Assembly: GCA_044426075.1 (NCBI GenBank)
Contig: JAWXUT010000023.1
Coordinates: 1-19,347 of the forward strand
Origin: JAWXUT01 sp044426075
GTDB taxonomy: Bacteria; Bacillota; Clostridia; Christensenellales; DTU072
DNA: 19,347 nucleotides
Direction of reading: 5' to 3'
The translations under genes were made by a program, and so were the position numbers. Below, one piece after another: positions 1 to 7,420 of this stretch (its first letter is position 1; each line of letters begins with the position of its first letter). The notes beneath the pieces are model-generated. The model was not told the origin of the DNA, did not search any database, and worked only from the letters and a program-made list of their open reading frames with translations.

Positions 1-95
1 TTAGGATTGTATGTTTATTTAAGTATCAAGGAAACGACGATGTAAACTTGTGAAATTGCATTTTATCGTTCAATAATATTTTAATGCGGTTTCGG

Positions 96-167
96 GCGTC
101 AGAGGACTAACGCACCCTACGATTGTATGTGATTCGCTAACATATATAATCAACCCTTTACGGGTTC
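96..167. repeat. Dispersed intergenic repeat, copy A
   Basis: The gene-free start of the window (1-231) holds two modules that recur near 12.5 kb. Bases 96-124 are identical over 29 nt to 12494-12522 (core TCAGAGGACTA followed by ACGCACCCTACG). Bases 144-167 match 12563-12586 with one mismatch and contain the small inverted repeat AACCC-TTTAC-GGGTT (152-166). Order and orientation are the same in both places, but the sequence between the modules differs. In this copy the left palindrome arm has decayed (GGGCGT at 94-99 instead of a full partner for 110-124). I see nothing protein-coding in 1-216. Confidence 0.8.
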
Positions 168-219
168 CACCATTATGCATTCTTCATGTTACACAATGTT
201 CTAAATATCTCGATTTTTG

Positions 220-227
220 TATATAAT
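220..227 (+). promoter_or_regulatory. Possible -10 region before the Na/Pi transporter
   Basis: The stretch TATATAAT lies 4 bp upstream of the ATG at 232, with no recognisable SD between. The bases at the expected -35 distance (199-204, TTCTAA) are a poor match. If the box is used, the message would be leaderless or nearly so. This is weak evidence on its own. Confidence 0.3.
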
Positions 228-231
228 TACT

Positions 232-1191
232 ATGGTTGTTTTTACAAATTTGTTGCTACTTGCGGGTGGTTTGGGTGTGTTCCTATTGGGTATGGAGATT
301 ATCTCACATAATTTACAAGCGGTAGCGGGCGATAAGATAAATGGTATGATTGGCAAACTTTCTAACAAAAAGTGGGCGAGTGTTGGTATGGGTGCGGGGG
401 CGGCTATGTTACTGGAGAGCTCGTCGGCAACAACTGTAATTTTGTTGGGGTTTGTAAATGCGGGGCTTGTGAGTTTGGTGCAAGCAGCATTAATTATAAT
501 GGGTGCAAATATTGGCACAACAATAACAGTTGTTATAATTTCATTTAATGCCTTGCCTATTGGTGAGTTGATTGGAATGATGGTGCTTGTGGGCGTAATT
601 ATTATTATTTCTAGCAAAAAAGAACGCACTAAAAGTATAGGTTATGCGGTTAGCGGACTGGGTCTTATTTTTATAGGTTTATTTATTATGGAAGACAGCG
701 TGGAGTTCTTAAAAGATAGCCCCAACTTTGTTGCCTTTATTGCGGGATTGGATAATGAGTTGTTGTTGCTTTTAATAGGCACCGCATTTACTGCAATTGT
801 GCAAAGCAGTAGCGCCACAACGGGCATAGCTCTTACACTTGCGGAAGCGGGAATAATGCCACTTTCGGCTACCTTTGCCATAATTTTGGGTAGCAATTTG
901 GGTACTTGTATGACGGCGATACTTGCTTCAATGGGTAGCACTACTAACGGTAAAAGAACGGCAATTATTCATCTGTTGTTTAACGCAATTGGGGTTGTGC
1001 TTTATTTTCCACTAGTGGTTATATTTGGCGATAGAGTGGCGAATTGGTTGCTGAATTACTTTAATCCTTCGGTTATAATAGCCTATTTCCACGTGTTTTT
1101 TAATGTTTCTATTACTATATTATTGGTGCCTTTTGCAAGTAAACTAGCCCGAGTTTCCGAGCTTTTAATTAAAATGCCCAAAACTGCGTAG
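232..1191 (+). CDS. Na+/phosphate cotransporter family protein (NptA-like), no PhoU domain
   Basis: A 319-residue, almost wholly hydrophobic membrane protein of the Na/Pi cotransporter (PF02690) type, expected to take up phosphate with sodium at the cytoplasmic membrane. It shows the two repeated half-signatures of the family: ESSSATT (residues 62-68) and QSSSATT (191-197), each followed by a GxNxGT motif (GANIGTT 91-97, GSNLGTC 220-226). This internal duplication is typical of the fold. The protein ends shortly after the last helix; many bacterial members carry an additional C-terminal PhoU-like domain of about 200 residues, absent here. An in-frame TTG at 217 would add five residues, but it falls in a possible -10 region, so ATG 232 is preferred. 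No SD is visible. Phosphate as substrate is inferred from the family. Confidence 0.85.
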   Translation: MVVFTNLLLLAGGLGVFLLGMEIISHNLQAVAGDKINGMIGKLSNKKWASVGMGAGAAMLLESSSATTVILLGFVNAGLVSLVQAALIIMGANIGTTITVVIISFNALPIGELIGMMVLVGVIIIISSKKERTKSIGYAVSGLGLIFIGLFIMEDSVEFLKDSPNFVAFIAGLDNELLLLLIGTAFTAIVQSSSATTGIALTLAEAGIMPLSATFAIILGSNLGTCMTAILASMGSTTNGKRTAIIHLLFNAIGVVLYFPLVVIFGDRVANWLLNYFNPSVIIAYFHVFFNVSITILLVPFASKLARVSELLIKMPKTA

Positions 1192-1263
1192 CCAGTAATT
1201 GTTCTAAAAATTGTTTACTTTTTGTACATTTCAAGCTAATTTTTAGCCTTGTGAAGTTTTTGC

Positions 1264-1292
1264 TTGCAAATTTCAGCTTTTTATAATATAAT
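1264..1292 (+). promoter_or_regulatory. Sigma-A type promoter of the luxS operon
   Basis: TTGCAA (1264-1269), a 17-bp spacer and TATAAT (1287-1292). The same hexamers and spacing occur at the pgk promoter (8366-8394). The predicted transcription start near 1299 lies downstream of an in-frame ATG at 1293, which supports ATG 1332 as the luxS start. An overlapping TATAAT at 1282-1287 could pair with TTGCTT (1260-1265) at 16 bp. Confidence 0.75.
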
Positions 1293-1331
1293 ATGGAATA
1301 TAGTATTAATTTATATAGGAAGGTAATAATT

Positions 1332-1844
1332 ATGGAAACGATACCTAGCTTTACATTAGATCATCTTAAGTTGAAGAGTGGTTTGTTTGTAAGTATGAAA
1401 TATGATTTGGGCGGACCATTTTTAACAACATTTGATTTGCGATTGAAAAGGCCTTATCATGAAGAGGTTATGGAAACGGGAAGTGTGCACGCACTAGAGC
1501 ACATTTTGGCAACTTATTTAAGGAACGATTCATTGTGGGGCGACCGCATAATATACTTTGGGCCTATGGGTTGCAGAACTGGTTTCTACTTAATAATAGC
1601 GGGTGACCTAACAAGTGAAGATATTTTGGACTTTGTTATAAGAGCATTTGACTATGCTTCAGAGTTTGAAGGTGACATCCCTGGTGCTACGCCAAAAGAG
1701 TGCGGATTCTGCCTTGATATGAACCTAGAGCAAGCAAAAGAGGATGCGGCATTGTATTATAATATATTGATTGATGCTAAAAAAGAAAATTTGCGTTATC
1801 CCGTTAAACGTGCGAGAAAGGCAAAAGCTACAGACAACAAATAA
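1332..1844 (+). CDS. luxS: S-ribosylhomocysteine lyase (LuxS)
   Basis: LuxS cleaves S-ribosylhomocysteine to homocysteine and DPD, the precursor of autoinducer-2, and so completes one route of S-adenosylhomocysteine recycling in the cytoplasm. All key residues are visible: the HxxEH metal motif (H53, E56, H57), the catalytic cysteine in GPMGCRTGFYL (C81) and the third metal ligand in KECG (C124). The region IPGATPKECG is also characteristic. The start at 1332 is set by a strong SD, AGGAAGG (1317-1323), 8 bp upstream; the ATG at 1293 lies upstream of the predicted transcript start. The product is 170 residues, slightly longer than usual because of a basic tail (about 149-170). It is the first gene of an operon, 10 bp ahead of an aminopeptidase. 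No pfs (nucleosidase) gene, its usual pathway partner, is in the window. Confidence 0.97.
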   Translation: METIPSFTLDHLKLKSGLFVSMKYDLGGPFLTTFDLRLKRPYHEEVMETGSVHALEHILATYLRNDSLWGDRIIYFGPMGCRTGFYLIIAGDLTSEDILDFVIRAFDYASEFEGDIPGATPKECGFCLDMNLEQAKEDAALYYNILIDAKKENLRYPVKRARKAKATDNK

Positions 1845-1854
1845 AGAGGTTATA

Positions 1855-2973
1855 ATGATAGATGAAAGAATAAAGGTTCTTGCAAAAGGACTTGTAAACT
1901 ACAGTTGTAGGCTTCAAAAGGGTGAAAAAATTCTTATTGAAGCAAAGGATATTGATTATCCATTAGTAAATGCAATTTTAGAAGAAGTGTACAAAGTGGG
2001 CGGAGTGCCATTTGTAAATTTAAGTAACAGCCGCATAACACGCGCTATTATGCAAGGTTTAACCAAAGAACACGCCGAAGCTATGGCAAAATATGACGGT
2101 GCGCGTATGGCAGATATGCAAGCATATATCGGCATAAGGGGTGGCAATAACTGCTACGAACTTAGCGACATTAGCGGTGAAACTATGCAAGTGTACAGCA
2201 AATATTATTCACACCCAGTGCATCACGCATTGAGAGTAAAAAATACAAAGTGGGTTATATTGCGTTATCCAAACGAGGGTATGGCAGAACTTGCAAAGAT
2301 GAGCACAGATGCATTTGAAGACTTCTATTTTAATGTATGCAACCTAGATTATGCAAAAATGGATAAAGCAATGAACAATATGGCGGAGCTTATTGCAAAA
2401 ACCGACAAAGTTCGCATTGTTAGCGTGGGCACGGACATCAGTTTCAGTATCAAGGATATTGGAAGCAAGAACTGTGCGGGCGAGTGCAATATTCCAGACG
2501 GAGAAATTTACACCGCACCAGTAAAAACCAGTGTTAATGGCGTTATAAGTTATAACACACCTTCTATAAATAGAGGCATCGAATTTAAGGGTGTAAGACT
2601 AGTTTTTAAAGACGGCAAAATTATTGAGGCTACTTGTGAAAATGACAACAAAGCGCTAAACGAGATTTTTGACACCGATGAGGGCGCAAGATACGTTGGT
2701 GAGTTCGCATTTGGAGTTAATCCTTATATAAATAATGCAATGGGCGACATTCTTTTTGATGAGAAAATTGCAGGTTCTATTCACTTTACACCAGGAAGTT
2801 GTTATGACGATTGTGACAACGGCAACCAAAGTGCAGAGCATTGGGATTTAGTGCTTATTCAAACTCCAGAGTTTGGTGGCGGTGAAATCTACTTTGACGA
2901 TGTGCTGATAAGAAAAGACGGCAGATTTATTCTACCCGAACTATACTGCCTAAACGCGGAGAATTTGAAGTAA
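1855..2973 (+). CDS. M29 family metallo-aminopeptidase (AmpS/PepS-like)
   Basis: A cytoplasmic dinuclear-metal aminopeptidase of family M29, which removes N-terminal residues from peptides. Candidate metal ligands, by comparison with AmpS/AmpT/PepS, are E217 (in DGEIYTAP), E283 (in VGEFAFGVNP), H310 (SIHFTPG), H329 and D331 (EHWDLVL). Length 372 residues is somewhat below the ~400-410 typical of the family. An in-frame ATG at 1771 would overlap luxS by 74 bp; ATG 1855 is preferred because it has an SD (AAAGAGG, 1843-1849) and gives the family-like N-terminus MIDERIKVLAKGLV. It lies 10 bp after luxS, and its TAA overlaps the next ATG by one base (TAATG), so the three genes are probably cotranscribed. 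No functional link to LuxS is known to me. Confidence 0.9.
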   Translation: MIDERIKVLAKGLVNYSCRLQKGEKILIEAKDIDYPLVNAILEEVYKVGGVPFVNLSNSRITRAIMQGLTKEHAEAMAKYDGARMADMQAYIGIRGGNNCYELSDISGETMQVYSKYYSHPVHHALRVKNTKWVILRYPNEGMAELAKMSTDAFEDFYFNVCNLDYAKMDKAMNNMAELIAKTDKVRIVSVGTDISFSIKDIGSKNCAGECNIPDGEIYTAPVKTSVNGVISYNTPSINRGIEFKGVRLVFKDGKIIEATCENDNKALNEIFDTDEGARYVGEFAFGVNPYINNAMGDILFDEKIAGSIHFTPGSCYDDCDNGNQSAEHWDLVLIQTPEFGGGEIYFDDVLIRKDGRFILPELYCLNAENLK

Positions 2974-4226
2974 TGACAAAAAACACAAAAGAAGTACAAA
3001 AAGGCGTTAAAAAGCCAAAACCTTATATATATTGGTTTTTTGTGCCACTAGGGCGCTTCCTTTTCCGCATATTTTTTAATGTAAAAAGGCGATATACTCC
3101 TGAGGCAAAAGCTCTTAAAAAGAGCAAAGAACCCATGGTTGTAATAGGCACACATACTTCCGCTATGGATTTTATGCTAATGCTCACAGCACTTATGCCC
3201 AAAAGGCTAAATGTTGTTTGTGGCAGAGATTTACTTGCGTGGAAGGCTGTTAGGCCAGTTGCAAAGGGCGCGGGAATTATCCCAATAAGCCAGTTTGATA
3301 TGGATTTGCAGAGCCTAAGAGAGATGAAATATGCAATTAAAAACGGATGCAGTTTGTCGATTTTTCCAGAAGGCAAAATTTCTGTTGACGGCAGACCCTT
3401 GCACCATATGTCAAAGAGTATCCCTAAATTGCTAAAGTTTTTAGATGTGCCCGTAGTTATGGTTCATAATAACGGCGGATATAGTAGCAGACCACGTTGG
3501 TTCAACGGCATTAAAAAGGGTAAAATTGAAACAGAAGTTTATCAGTTGTTCACAAAAGAAGAGGTGCATAACCTATCTAAAGATGAACTTTATGCCCGTT
3601 TAGTGGAAGCATTTGACTTCAACGACAACATATATCAACAAGAAAATGGCATAAGATATCGCTCTTGGGCACCAGCAAAAAATTTGCAATTTTTATTGTA
3701 TAAATGTCCTCGTTGCGGTGCGGAATATGAAATGACCACCTCAAAAAATAACATAACTTGCAATAAGTGCGGTAATGATGTTAGATTTAGTGAGTTTGGC
3801 AGGTTTATTCCAGATGAAAAGAGCTTTGCCTTTGACAGAATAGATACGTGGTACAACTATCAGCGCGAAAGCGTTAGGGAAGAAATTAAGAATCCTGACT
3901 TCCGCATATCAAAGCAAGTAACTTGGGCAAAACAGCTCACACCTATTTCAGAAAAGGTGCCAGCCGGCGAGGGTGAACTTTATATTGATAACACCAACAT
4001 CGGGTTCATTGGAAAAACCAACAACGGCGAAGAGGTGTGCATGACGATTCCACTTAAATTGTATGCGACAATTGTGCAAAAAACTGATGAGGGCATTGAC
4101 TTGACTCTTGACAGTTGCATTAATAGGTTTATGTTTGTAGAAGGCAAATATAGCACAAAATACAACCTTATTGTAGAAGAACAGTTTAGAAGATTAAATA
4201 ATCTTCCACCCGTAAAAAAAGATTAA
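2973..4226 (+). CDS. PlsC-like lysophospholipid acyltransferase with C-terminal zinc ribbon
   Basis: The N-terminal part (about 50-215) is an acyltransferase of the PlsC/LPLAT family, expected to transfer a fatty acyl chain to lysophosphatidic acid or a similar acceptor at the inner membrane face. The catalytic HX4D motif is HTSAMD (H61, D66), and the acceptor-binding motif is FPEG (131-134). A hydrophobic stretch at about 19-36 may attach it to the membrane. After the catalytic domain comes a zinc-ribbon pattern (C245-P-R-C248, C263-N-K-C266) and then about 150 residues I cannot assign. Ordinary PlsC proteins are 200-260 residues, so at 417 this is much longer. It starts at the TAATG overlap with the aminopeptidase gene, with GGAG at 2958-2961. 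It is the last gene before the hairpin at 4242-4274. Substrate specificity and the role of the C-terminal region are unknown. Confidence 0.85.
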   Translation: MTKNTKEVQKGVKKPKPYIYWFFVPLGRFLFRIFFNVKRRYTPEAKALKKSKEPMVVIGTHTSAMDFMLMLTALMPKRLNVVCGRDLLAWKAVRPVAKGAGIIPISQFDMDLQSLREMKYAIKNGCSLSIFPEGKISVDGRPLHHMSKSIPKLLKFLDVPVVMVHNNGGYSSRPRWFNGIKKGKIETEVYQLFTKEEVHNLSKDELYARLVEAFDFNDNIYQQENGIRYRSWAPAKNLQFLLYKCPRCGAEYEMTTSKNNITCNKCGNDVRFSEFGRFIPDEKSFAFDRIDTWYNYQRESVREEIKNPDFRISKQVTWAKQLTPISEKVPAGEGELYIDNTNIGFIGKTNNGEEVCMTIPLKLYATIVQKTDEGIDLTLDSCINRFMFVEGKYSTKYNLIVEEQFRRLNNLPPVKKD

Positions 4227-4241
4227 TAAAAACAAATGATT

Positions 4242-4274
4242 ATCACACTCTAGTACTAAGGAGTGTGATTTTTT
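4242..4274 (+). terminator. Terminator-like hairpin overlapping the spoVT ribosome binding site
   Basis: Perfect 9-bp arms ATCACACTC (4242-4250) and GAGTGTGAT (4261-4269) enclose a 10-nt loop and run into six T's (4269-4274). This fits an intrinsic terminator for the luxS operon. The spoVT ATG begins at 4275, directly after the T run, and its only SD-like sequence, AAGGAG (4258-4263), sits partly in the loop and partly in the 3' arm. The hairpin could therefore also mask ribosome access to spoVT in read-through transcripts. No convincing sigma-A promoter for spoVT is visible nearby. Confidence 0.7.
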
Positions 4275-4802
4275 ATGAGATCTACAGGTATTGTAAGAAG
4301 AATTGATGAACTTGGTAGGGTGGTTATCCCTAAAGAAATTAGACGCACTATGCGTATTAAAGAGGGCGAAGAACTTGAGGTGTTTGCAACAGGCGATAAT
4401 TCGCTTGTGTTAAAAAAATATTCTGCTGTTGGTGAAGCCGTTACAGTTATTAATGAATACGCCCACGCGCTTTATGTAACCAATGGATACACCACAATTG
4501 TTACTGATATGGATAAAATTGTATCCGCTATTGGTGATATTAAAAGTTTTGCCGTTGGCGATAAGTTGACAGACAAATGCTTGCGTGCAATTGGCGACCG
4601 CAGAACTATTGTGCTTGATAGTGTAGCGAGCAAAGGGCTTTTTATTTCTGATTCAACTGACCTATGTAACATTGTAATGTCACCTATTATTAGGCAAGGT
4701 GATGTGCTAGGTGCAGTTATTTGTATGAGCCACCAGACACTTGACCGCACTGCTGTTAAAATTACAGATACTGCAAGCGCTTTTTTATCGGGTGTTGTGT
4801 AG
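4275..4802 (+). CDS. spoVT: Stage V sporulation protein T (SpoVT), AbrB-type regulator
   Basis: A 175-residue transcription regulator, close to the 178 residues of B. subtilis SpoVT. Residues 1-50 form the swapped-hairpin AbrB DNA-binding domain, with GIVRRIDELGRVVIPKEIRR almost identical to known SpoVT proteins. The rest (about 55-175) matches the GAF-like C-terminal domain that in SpoVT forms a tetramer and is thought to bind a small ligand. In Bacillus SpoVT adjusts sigma-G-dependent forespore genes. The gene is followed without any gap by a SpoVB-like flippase and then mazG, the order spoVT-yabM-yabN of B. subtilis. Its start lies at the foot of a hairpin that contains its SD, and SD-ATG spacing is long (11 nt). 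Its presence suggests a spore-forming host, though SpoVT-like proteins also occur in some non-sporulating clostridia. Confidence 0.95.
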   Translation: MRSTGIVRRIDELGRVVIPKEIRRTMRIKEGEELEVFATGDNSLVLKKYSAVGEAVTVINEYAHALYVTNGYTTIVTDMDKIVSAIGDIKSFAVGDKLTDKCLRAIGDRRTIVLDSVASKGLFISDSTDLCNIVMSPIIRQGDVLGAVICMSHQTLDRTAVKITDTASAFLSGVV

Positions 4803-6353
4803 GTGACTAAACGCGCTAATTTTTTAACGGGAGCGGGAATTTTAACTGTTGCGCTTTTCGGTGCTAAAATTATTGGCGCCTTTTATCGTATTCCGCTCAC
4901 AAATATTTTGGGCAGTGAGGGTATGGGTGTTTATCAATTGGTGTTCCCTATATACTCTTTTCTGCTGTCCACCTCATCGGGGGCACTTCCAGTTGCAATT
5001 AGTCTGCTAGTAAGTGAAAAAAAGGCTGTTGGTGATGATGTGGGTGCTAAAAAGATACTGGTTTCTGCTATGTCGGTGTTGATGCTGTGGGCGGTGCTTA
5101 TTGCTATGGCATTAGTGCTACTCTGCAAACCGCTGGGCTCTTTTCAAGGTAATACTGATACTTATTGGGGATATTTAGCTATTGCTCCTGCAATATTTTT
5201 TGTTTCGGGCATTGCACTGTTGCGAGGGTGGTTTCAAGGCAACGGCTATATGACACCCACCGCGATATCCCAAATTTCAGAAGCCGTTGTAAAACTTTGC
5301 GCGGGGCTCACTTGTGCTTATTTTCTTGCACCTTATGGCATAGCCTATGCCGTGGGTGGCGCTATGTTTGGTGTAACTATTAGTGAAGTTGTAACTTTTA
5401 TTATCCTATATATAATGTATAGGAAAAACAATTCTGCACTTAAACTGAACTTTAACTTTAAAGAGGCAAAGGATAGCTATAAGTCTATTGTAAAAATTTC
5501 TATCCCGATTACAATTGGCGGTATGATTTTGCCACTTACGCAGATTATTGATAGCGTGCTTGTGGTAAATATTTTGTCTAGTAGTATAGGCACCGCGCTT
5601 GCCACTTCTAGCTATGGCATTTATAGCGGTTATGTTGCAACTATTATCAATTTACCCATTGTACTAGGTTTGTCACTGGGCATAGCAGTTATTCCGCAGA
5701 TTAGTAAGGGCAAAGCCTCCCACGATATAGCTGAAATTAAAAATAATAGTGATACAGTTGTAAAGTTTTCGCTTATTATAGGGGTTCCTTTTATGCTAAT
5801 ATATGCACTGGCAGCGCGCAGTATTTTAACACTGCTGTTTCCGTCGCTCACTGAAACTGAATTAAGTGAGGCTATAATTCTGCTTCAAATTGGGTCGTTT
5901 TCTGTTGTAGGGCTGTCAGTTACTCAAATTTACACCTCAATTTTGCAAGGAGTTGGAGCCACATATTCCCCTACGATAAATATGGCTATAGGCGCGTTGG
6001 TGAAAACGGTGCTCAATGTGGTTCTGCTATATTATATCGGAATTTATGGTGTCGCGGTGAGTTCTGTGGTGTGCTATACCCTTGTTGCCGTGCTCAATAT
6101 ATCAAAACACGCAAAATTATTGGGGAAAAGTAAGGAGTTGGTAAAAAACAGTGGCATTATTTTGCTTGCTGGTGTTATAATGGGTGTAATCATTGCTACT
6201 ATTAGATATTTTGCATTCAGTAATTTGGCATCGGTTGGCGCGATTATTTTGGGTGGAATCATTTATATTGCTATACTGTTGCAAGGCAAAGTGTTCAACG
6301 AGCGTGAATTAAAACATATGCCTTTTATTGCTAAACTGGCGATTAAAAGGTAA
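4803..6353 (+). CDS. SpoVB/YabM-type polysaccharide flippase (MurJ/MATE-like superfamily)
   Basis: A 516-residue integral membrane protein with about 14 hydrophobic segments, of the MOP superfamily branch that includes SpoVB, YtgP/MurJ and YabM. Such proteins move lipid-linked sugars across the cytoplasmic membrane; SpoVB is needed for spore cortex formation. The N-terminus has the family pattern: a short basic start, FLTGAGILTVA, then IIGAFYRIPLTNILGSEGMG. The start codon is GTG, placed directly after the spoVT TAG (no spacer) with only a weak SD-like stretch, so its translation is probably coupled to that of spoVT. Position between spoVT and mazG matches B. subtilis yabM. Whether the cargo is lipid II, a cortex precursor or another polymer cannot be told from sequence. 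Confidence 0.88.
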   Translation: MTKRANFLTGAGILTVALFGAKIIGAFYRIPLTNILGSEGMGVYQLVFPIYSFLLSTSSGALPVAISLLVSEKKAVGDDVGAKKILVSAMSVLMLWAVLIAMALVLLCKPLGSFQGNTDTYWGYLAIAPAIFFVSGIALLRGWFQGNGYMTPTAISQISEAVVKLCAGLTCAYFLAPYGIAYAVGGAMFGVTISEVVTFIILYIMYRKNNSALKLNFNFKEAKDSYKSIVKISIPITIGGMILPLTQIIDSVLVVNILSSSIGTALATSSYGIYSGYVATIINLPIVLGLSLGIAVIPQISKGKASHDIAEIKNNSDTVVKFSLIIGVPFMLIYALAARSILTLLFPSLTETELSEAIILLQIGSFSVVGLSVTQIYTSILQGVGATYSPTINMAIGALVKTVLNVVLLYYIGIYGVAVSSVVCYTLVAVLNISKHAKLLGKSKELVKNSGIILLAGVIMGVIIATIRYFAFSNLASVGAIILGGIIYIAILLQGKVFNERELKHMPFIAKLAIKR

Positions 6354-6364
6354 GAGGACGAAAA

Positions 6365-7420
6365 ATGAAATTTTTTATAGCTGAAAGGGTTGTTGATATC
6401 CCTACAACTAGTGATACTGTAACTATTGTAAGTGCAGAACGCTTTTTGTGTCGTGATTTTTGCGGTGTAAATGCCACTATTCCATTATATATCCATAGCA
6501 TAACAGATGTTAGTGCAGTATATACAAAGCTTGCTTCATTTTATAGCGACACACAAAAAATTGTTGTGGGAGGCGTTACTTGCGCGCTTAAAGACAGTGC
6601 CACTTGCGGTGATATTTACATAGAGGGTGCACCATTTATCGAGCGCAGCAGATATACATATTGTGATTTGTTGGAAGTTATCCGCAGATTGCGCGACCCA
6701 GACGGTTGCCCTTGGGACAGAGATCAAACTCACCACTCCATCCGCGAAAATGCAATTGAAGAGTCTTACGAACTTGCAGAAGCAGTTGACCTAAACAGTG
6801 TACCCAAAATGCGTGAAGAAAGCGGCGATGTGTTTTTGCAAGGTTTGTTCCACGCGGTTATAGCAGAAGACAATGGTGAGTTCTCGGAACTAGATATGAT
6901 AAGCGAGTTGTGCCACAAATTGGTTTCTAGGCACACCCACATTTTTGGCGAGAACAAGGCAGAAAATTCGCAAGATGCTCTTATGTTTTGGGAGCAAGCC
7001 AAGGCAGTTGAAAAGGGTCAGAGCAGTGTGAAAGCCAAAGTTGACAGCGTGCCAGTGACTTTTTCTGCACTTATGAAGGCAAATAAGATACAAAAAATCA
7101 TTAAAAAAACTGGGTTTGACTTTGAGTGCGTGCAAGACGCGTATGATAAGTTGCAAGAAGAAATAAATGAATTGCAAGAGGCAAAGGGCGATTGCATCGA
7201 GGGCGAAGCTGGCGATGTGCTTTTTGCAGTGGTTAATATTATAAGAATGCTAAAGTTGGATCCCGAAATTTGTCTAAATCGTACAACGACAAAGTTCATT
7301 AGGCGTTTTAACTTTATTGAAGAGTCTGCAATAAAAGCGGGCAAAGACATTTACAAGTGTTCGCTTGAAGAAATGGAAGCGTGGTATCAACAGTACAAGA
7401 GGGAATATGAAAATAGGTAA
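6365..7420 (+). CDS. mazG: MazG-type nucleoside triphosphate pyrophosphohydrolase with short N-terminal domain
   Basis: An all-alpha NTP pyrophosphatase that hydrolyses (d)NTPs to monophosphates and PPi in the cytoplasm. Two MazG repeats are present. The first runs about 100-210: GCPWDRDQT (114-122), then Mg-binding acidic motifs EESYE (132-136) and EESGD (151-155). The second runs about 230-340, with EEINE (265-269) and EAGD (281-284). The B. subtilis counterpart in this cluster, YabN, carries a tetrapyrrole-methylase domain of about 220 residues in front. Here only about 95 N-terminal residues precede the first MazG repeat and I see no methylase glycine motifs in them. The flippase stop lies only 11 bp upstream, so no hidden extension is possible. 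SD AGAGG (6353-6357) fits the ATG at 6365. The 3' end overlaps the dus gene by 14 bp. Confidence 0.93.
   Translation: MKFFIAERVVDIPTTSDTVTIVSAERFLCRDFCGVNATIPLYIHSITDVSAVYTKLASFYSDTQKIVVGGVTCALKDSATCGDIYIEGAPFIERSRYTYCDLLEVIRRLRDPDGCPWDRDQTHHSIRENAIEESYELAEAVDLNSVPKMREESGDVFLQGLFHAVIAEDNGEFSELDMISELCHKLVSRHTHIFGENKAENSQDALMFWEQAKAVEKGQSSVKAKVDSVPVTFSALMKANKIQKIIKKTGFDFECVQDAYDKLQEEINELQEAKGDCIEGEAGDVLFAVVNIIRMLKLDPEICLNRTTTKFIRRFNFIEESAIKAGKDIYKCSLEEMEAWYQQYKREYENR

Noticed and set aside
1235..1247. GCTAA-TTT-TTAGC as terminator of the Na/Pi transporter gene
   Set aside because: The 5-bp stem with a 3-nt loop is weak and is followed by CTTGTG rather than a T run.
1293..1331. ATG 1293 as an upstream start of luxS
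   Set aside because: It lies before the predicted transcription start (~1299) and lacks an SD, whereas ATG 1332 has AGGAAGG at ideal distance and gives a LuxS-like N-terminus.
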